A stretch of DNA of 64,000 nt. Origin: Schizophyllum amplum. Taxonomy: Eukaryota; Basidiomycota; Agaricomycetes; Agaricales; Schizophyllaceae. Below, piece by piece: positions 61,625-64,000 of this stretch. The position numbers and the translations under genes were made by a program. The stretch's first letter is position 1. Each line of letters begins with the position of its first letter. Under the pieces are notes generated by a model. That model was not told where the DNA came from. It was given only the letters and a program-made list of their open reading frames with translations, and ran no database searches. The stretch spans positions 868,001 through 932,000 of the forward strand of contig VDMD01000007.1 in the NCBI GenBank assembly GCA_007026445.1, written 5' to 3'.

Positions 61625-64000
61625 ATGGCGAGCCCCGACGATCCTCGGACACAGAGACTGCACCGAACCTTCACCGGCATCGTCTCTGGCAAGGCAAAAC
61701 TCAGCCGCCAGAACTTCAAGTTGTTCCTAGAGGCCGTCGTCGCCCAAGATGATCGAGCCTCATGCCTCACACGCCTCTACAACCTCAATTCGTCGCCTCT
61801 TCAAGAGGCGTTCCGCATGGACCTATCACCGGCCTTCCTCAATGGCCCGGTCACGTCGGTCCTGCAGTATCTTCAGGACCCCAAGCTGAAGGAGATCTCG
61901 GGAGGCGACTACCTACACGACATACTCCTCCAGATCGTCGACCCGCCCATTTTCTGGACAGCTTTTACAGAAGCATTCCGCAACGGCGATCTGAGTCGGG
62001 ATGGCCAGCTCTCGTTCGCCTTTCTCCTCCATGACTTGGTATCCAATCCATCCTCCTCATCGAACTACCGCCCTGTCGCTCAGGATAGCGCTGTTGTGCC
62101 GAAGGTCCTACAGTCGCCGGACCACGAGATCCGGACGTACGGCTACAAGATCAAGGACGTTCTCGAAACGTTCCAGACGGCCAACGTTCCCGCCTCTCTC
62201 ACTAGCCGACCGGGAGGCCGTCACGACAACGACTTCGCTGACTTCCGGGGAATCGCCATCATGCCCACCGCAGACGAGATCAGGTCCACCGAGCCACCTT
62301 TCTTGCTCCCGAGCACAGCGTTCGAGCAGGAATCCCACCGTTCGAGCAGCTACCTCGACTCCCAGTTCAGGCTTCTTCGTGAAGACATGCTGTCCGAGCT
62401 TCGCGAGGAACTGCACATCGCGCTAGGGCAGAAGCAGGGGAAGCGGCGGGGCAGGGTTATTGAGGGGCTCAAGCTCGTCAATGTGTTTGCCGGCAGCGAC
62501 GAGAGGAGGCAGAAGTGGTCGCTCGTCTTCCAGTGCTCGAAGGATCTATGGTTCTTCGAGCGCGAGAAACCCAAGGATCGCGCTAAATTCCTCAAGGACG
62601 ACCGCAAGTCCATACGTCACCAGTCGCTTTGCTGTCTGATTGCAGATGGTGATATCCTCGCGTTCCCCATCATCTTGCGCGAAGAGGCCCTCCTGGCTCT
62701 CAAACTCCCTCGTATCCCCTTGCAGTTCCAGGGCGAAGCCAGCACGCTCCTGATGCTCGAGCGGGTCAAGTCAGCGAAGAAGCTTGACTTGCTCTTGATC
62801 GACACCGCCGTCTTTGCATACGAGCCAGTGCTGCGCGCTTTACAGGAGATGACATCGGTGCCTTTGAAGGATGAATTGTTGTACTGGTCCGACGACGAAA
62901 GTCCGCAGCCTCCACCGAACATCCCCAGAACTATCGTCAGCGCGCTGCAGCATAATGCCAAGACTGACGTGGGCAGGCTCCTCGGCCTGCAGAGCATCGT
63001 CCTCGACCCAGCTCAAGCGGCTTCCCTACTTTCCGCGCTTAAGCAGCGCGTATCATTGATTCAGGGACCTCCTGGTCAGTTCGTTCATGATTGTTGTGTC
63101 CCCGGCTAATTGCTGATGCACGGTGTTTAGGTACGGGCAAGTCGTTCATAGGCTCTCTTCTCGCCAAAATCCTGCACGACCAAACGTCTCAAACCATTCT
63201 TGTGTGCTGCTATACCAATCACGCTCTCGACCAGTTCCTCGAAGACATGATTGGCGTCGGCATCCCGCGGGAGAACATGGTCCGCCTCGGAGGACGACCG
63301 ACTACAGCCCTGCAGGACCTGTCCTTGCGCAATCAGCAGCGTAACGGACTTGACTACGCGGACCGATCGAAAGTCCGCGAGTTCAAGCAGATGTCAGAAC
63401 AACTCGTAGACAAGCTCGACAAGGCTTTCAAGCGGTATCAAGCCGCAGCCATATCCACCGATGCCATAATGGAGTACCTCGAGTTCGAAGAGGATTTCTA
63501 TGAGTTCTACGAGGCCTTCCAGGTGCCCGTGGAGGACGATGGCTCGGTTCGGGTTGGGCGCGGTGGGCGCGCTATCGACGAGCACTACCTGCTTGACCGC
63601 TGGATGAAGCAACTTGACGGCGGAATCTTTTCGCGCGACCCGATAGTCACAGAGGCGCCGCGGGTATGGAAGATGTCGACAAGCGCGCGCCAGGACAAGA
63701 TTGCAGGGTGGCAGCGCGCGATCTGTCGAGAGCGCGCCGAGGAGGTATACAATGCCGGGCAGGAACTCAACCACTACCAGGACATGATTGCGCGCAAGTA
63801 TCGGCAGTCAGACGTGGTTACGATGGGCTCAAAGCGCATCATCGCGTGCACCACGACAGGCGCTGCGATGTTCGGCGATACCCTCAGACAAGCTGCACCG
63901 GGCGTGTTACTTGTCGAGGAGGCGGGAGAGATCTTGGAGAGTCATGTCCTCGCCGCGATGAGCGAGAACACGACACAGATGATCCTCATTGGCGATCATC
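61625..64000 (+). CDS. ZNFX1/Hrr1-type SF1 helicase, N-terminal part (window-truncated)
   Basis: Start MASPDDPRTQRLHRTFTG. A helical N-terminal region (residues 1-250) is followed by VFAGSDERRQKWSLVFQCSK and a beta-rich region typical of NFX1-type zinc-finger-containing helicases (ZNFX1 in animals, Hrr1 in S. pombe). Walker A is GPPGTGKSFIGSLLAKIL, split by intron 63075-63130. Motif Ia-like ILVCCYTNHALDQFLED follows, then a long insert, motif AACTTTGAAM-like IIACTTTGAAM and the Walker B region VLLVEEAGEILESHVLAAMS. The frame is open at the window end. Relatives act in small-RNA silencing/heterochromatin with RNA-dependent RNA polymerase; a role in RNAi here is inference from family. Confidence 0.88.

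Overview
This window is nuclear DNA of a filamentous basidiomycete, most likely an Agaricomycete of polypore/white-rot type. The evidence is compact genes with many 45-70 nt GT-AG introns, GC-rich codons, a GMC aryl-alcohol-oxidase-type enzyme, Agaricomycete-style repeats and a MYND protein. Family names come from motif recognition without database searches; the genus is not determined.

Layout. 1-4040: end of a cofactor-independent phosphoglycerate mutase gene (+) converging on a dynamin-like GTPase gene (-). 4780-7883: two genes (-) of a repeated family recognised as DUF7918. 8743-12840: galactokinase (+) and a tetraspanin (+). 13175-28846: a tandem array of six more DUF7918-type genes (+), two of them broken. 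It is split by a 6.8 kb composite transposon that landed in a stop codon and itself holds a second, transposase-bearing element and a perfect 214-bp inverted repeat. 29486-33415: ribosomal protein eS10 (+), an O-fucosyltransferase-like protein (-) and eIF6 (-). 33840-43506: a mosaic of segmental duplications with an inverted eIF6 fragment fused to a DUF7918 relic, three aminoglycoside-phosphotransferase-like (APH) genes (one frameshifted), a small gene plus its 3' fragment, a GMC oxidoreductase and a ninth DUF7918 gene. 43507-45946: gene-poor, with a 20-bp minisatellite. 45947-64000: MYND protein, F-box/LRR-like protein, two indoleamine 2,3-dioxygenase (IDO) paralogues in opposite orientation, a single-pass cell-surface protein, a tenth DUF7918 gene, an intron-containing tRNA-Leu, unrecognised genes, a Cys-rich membrane protein, and the 5' part of a ZNFX1/Hrr1-type helicase gene.

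Most notable is the DUF7918 cluster: ten full-length copies plus at least two relics in about 50 kb. The copies share a six-exon structure. Nearly all end in a V-I-D-L-T/S acidic motif that resembles a SUMO-interacting motif, preceded by one or two Psi-K-x-E/D sumoylation-type sites and a basic nuclear-localisation-like patch. The array records block duplication, a promoter/coding junction that lost its start codon, a frameshift that intron retention would repair, and a transposon insertion that rebuilt a stop codon.
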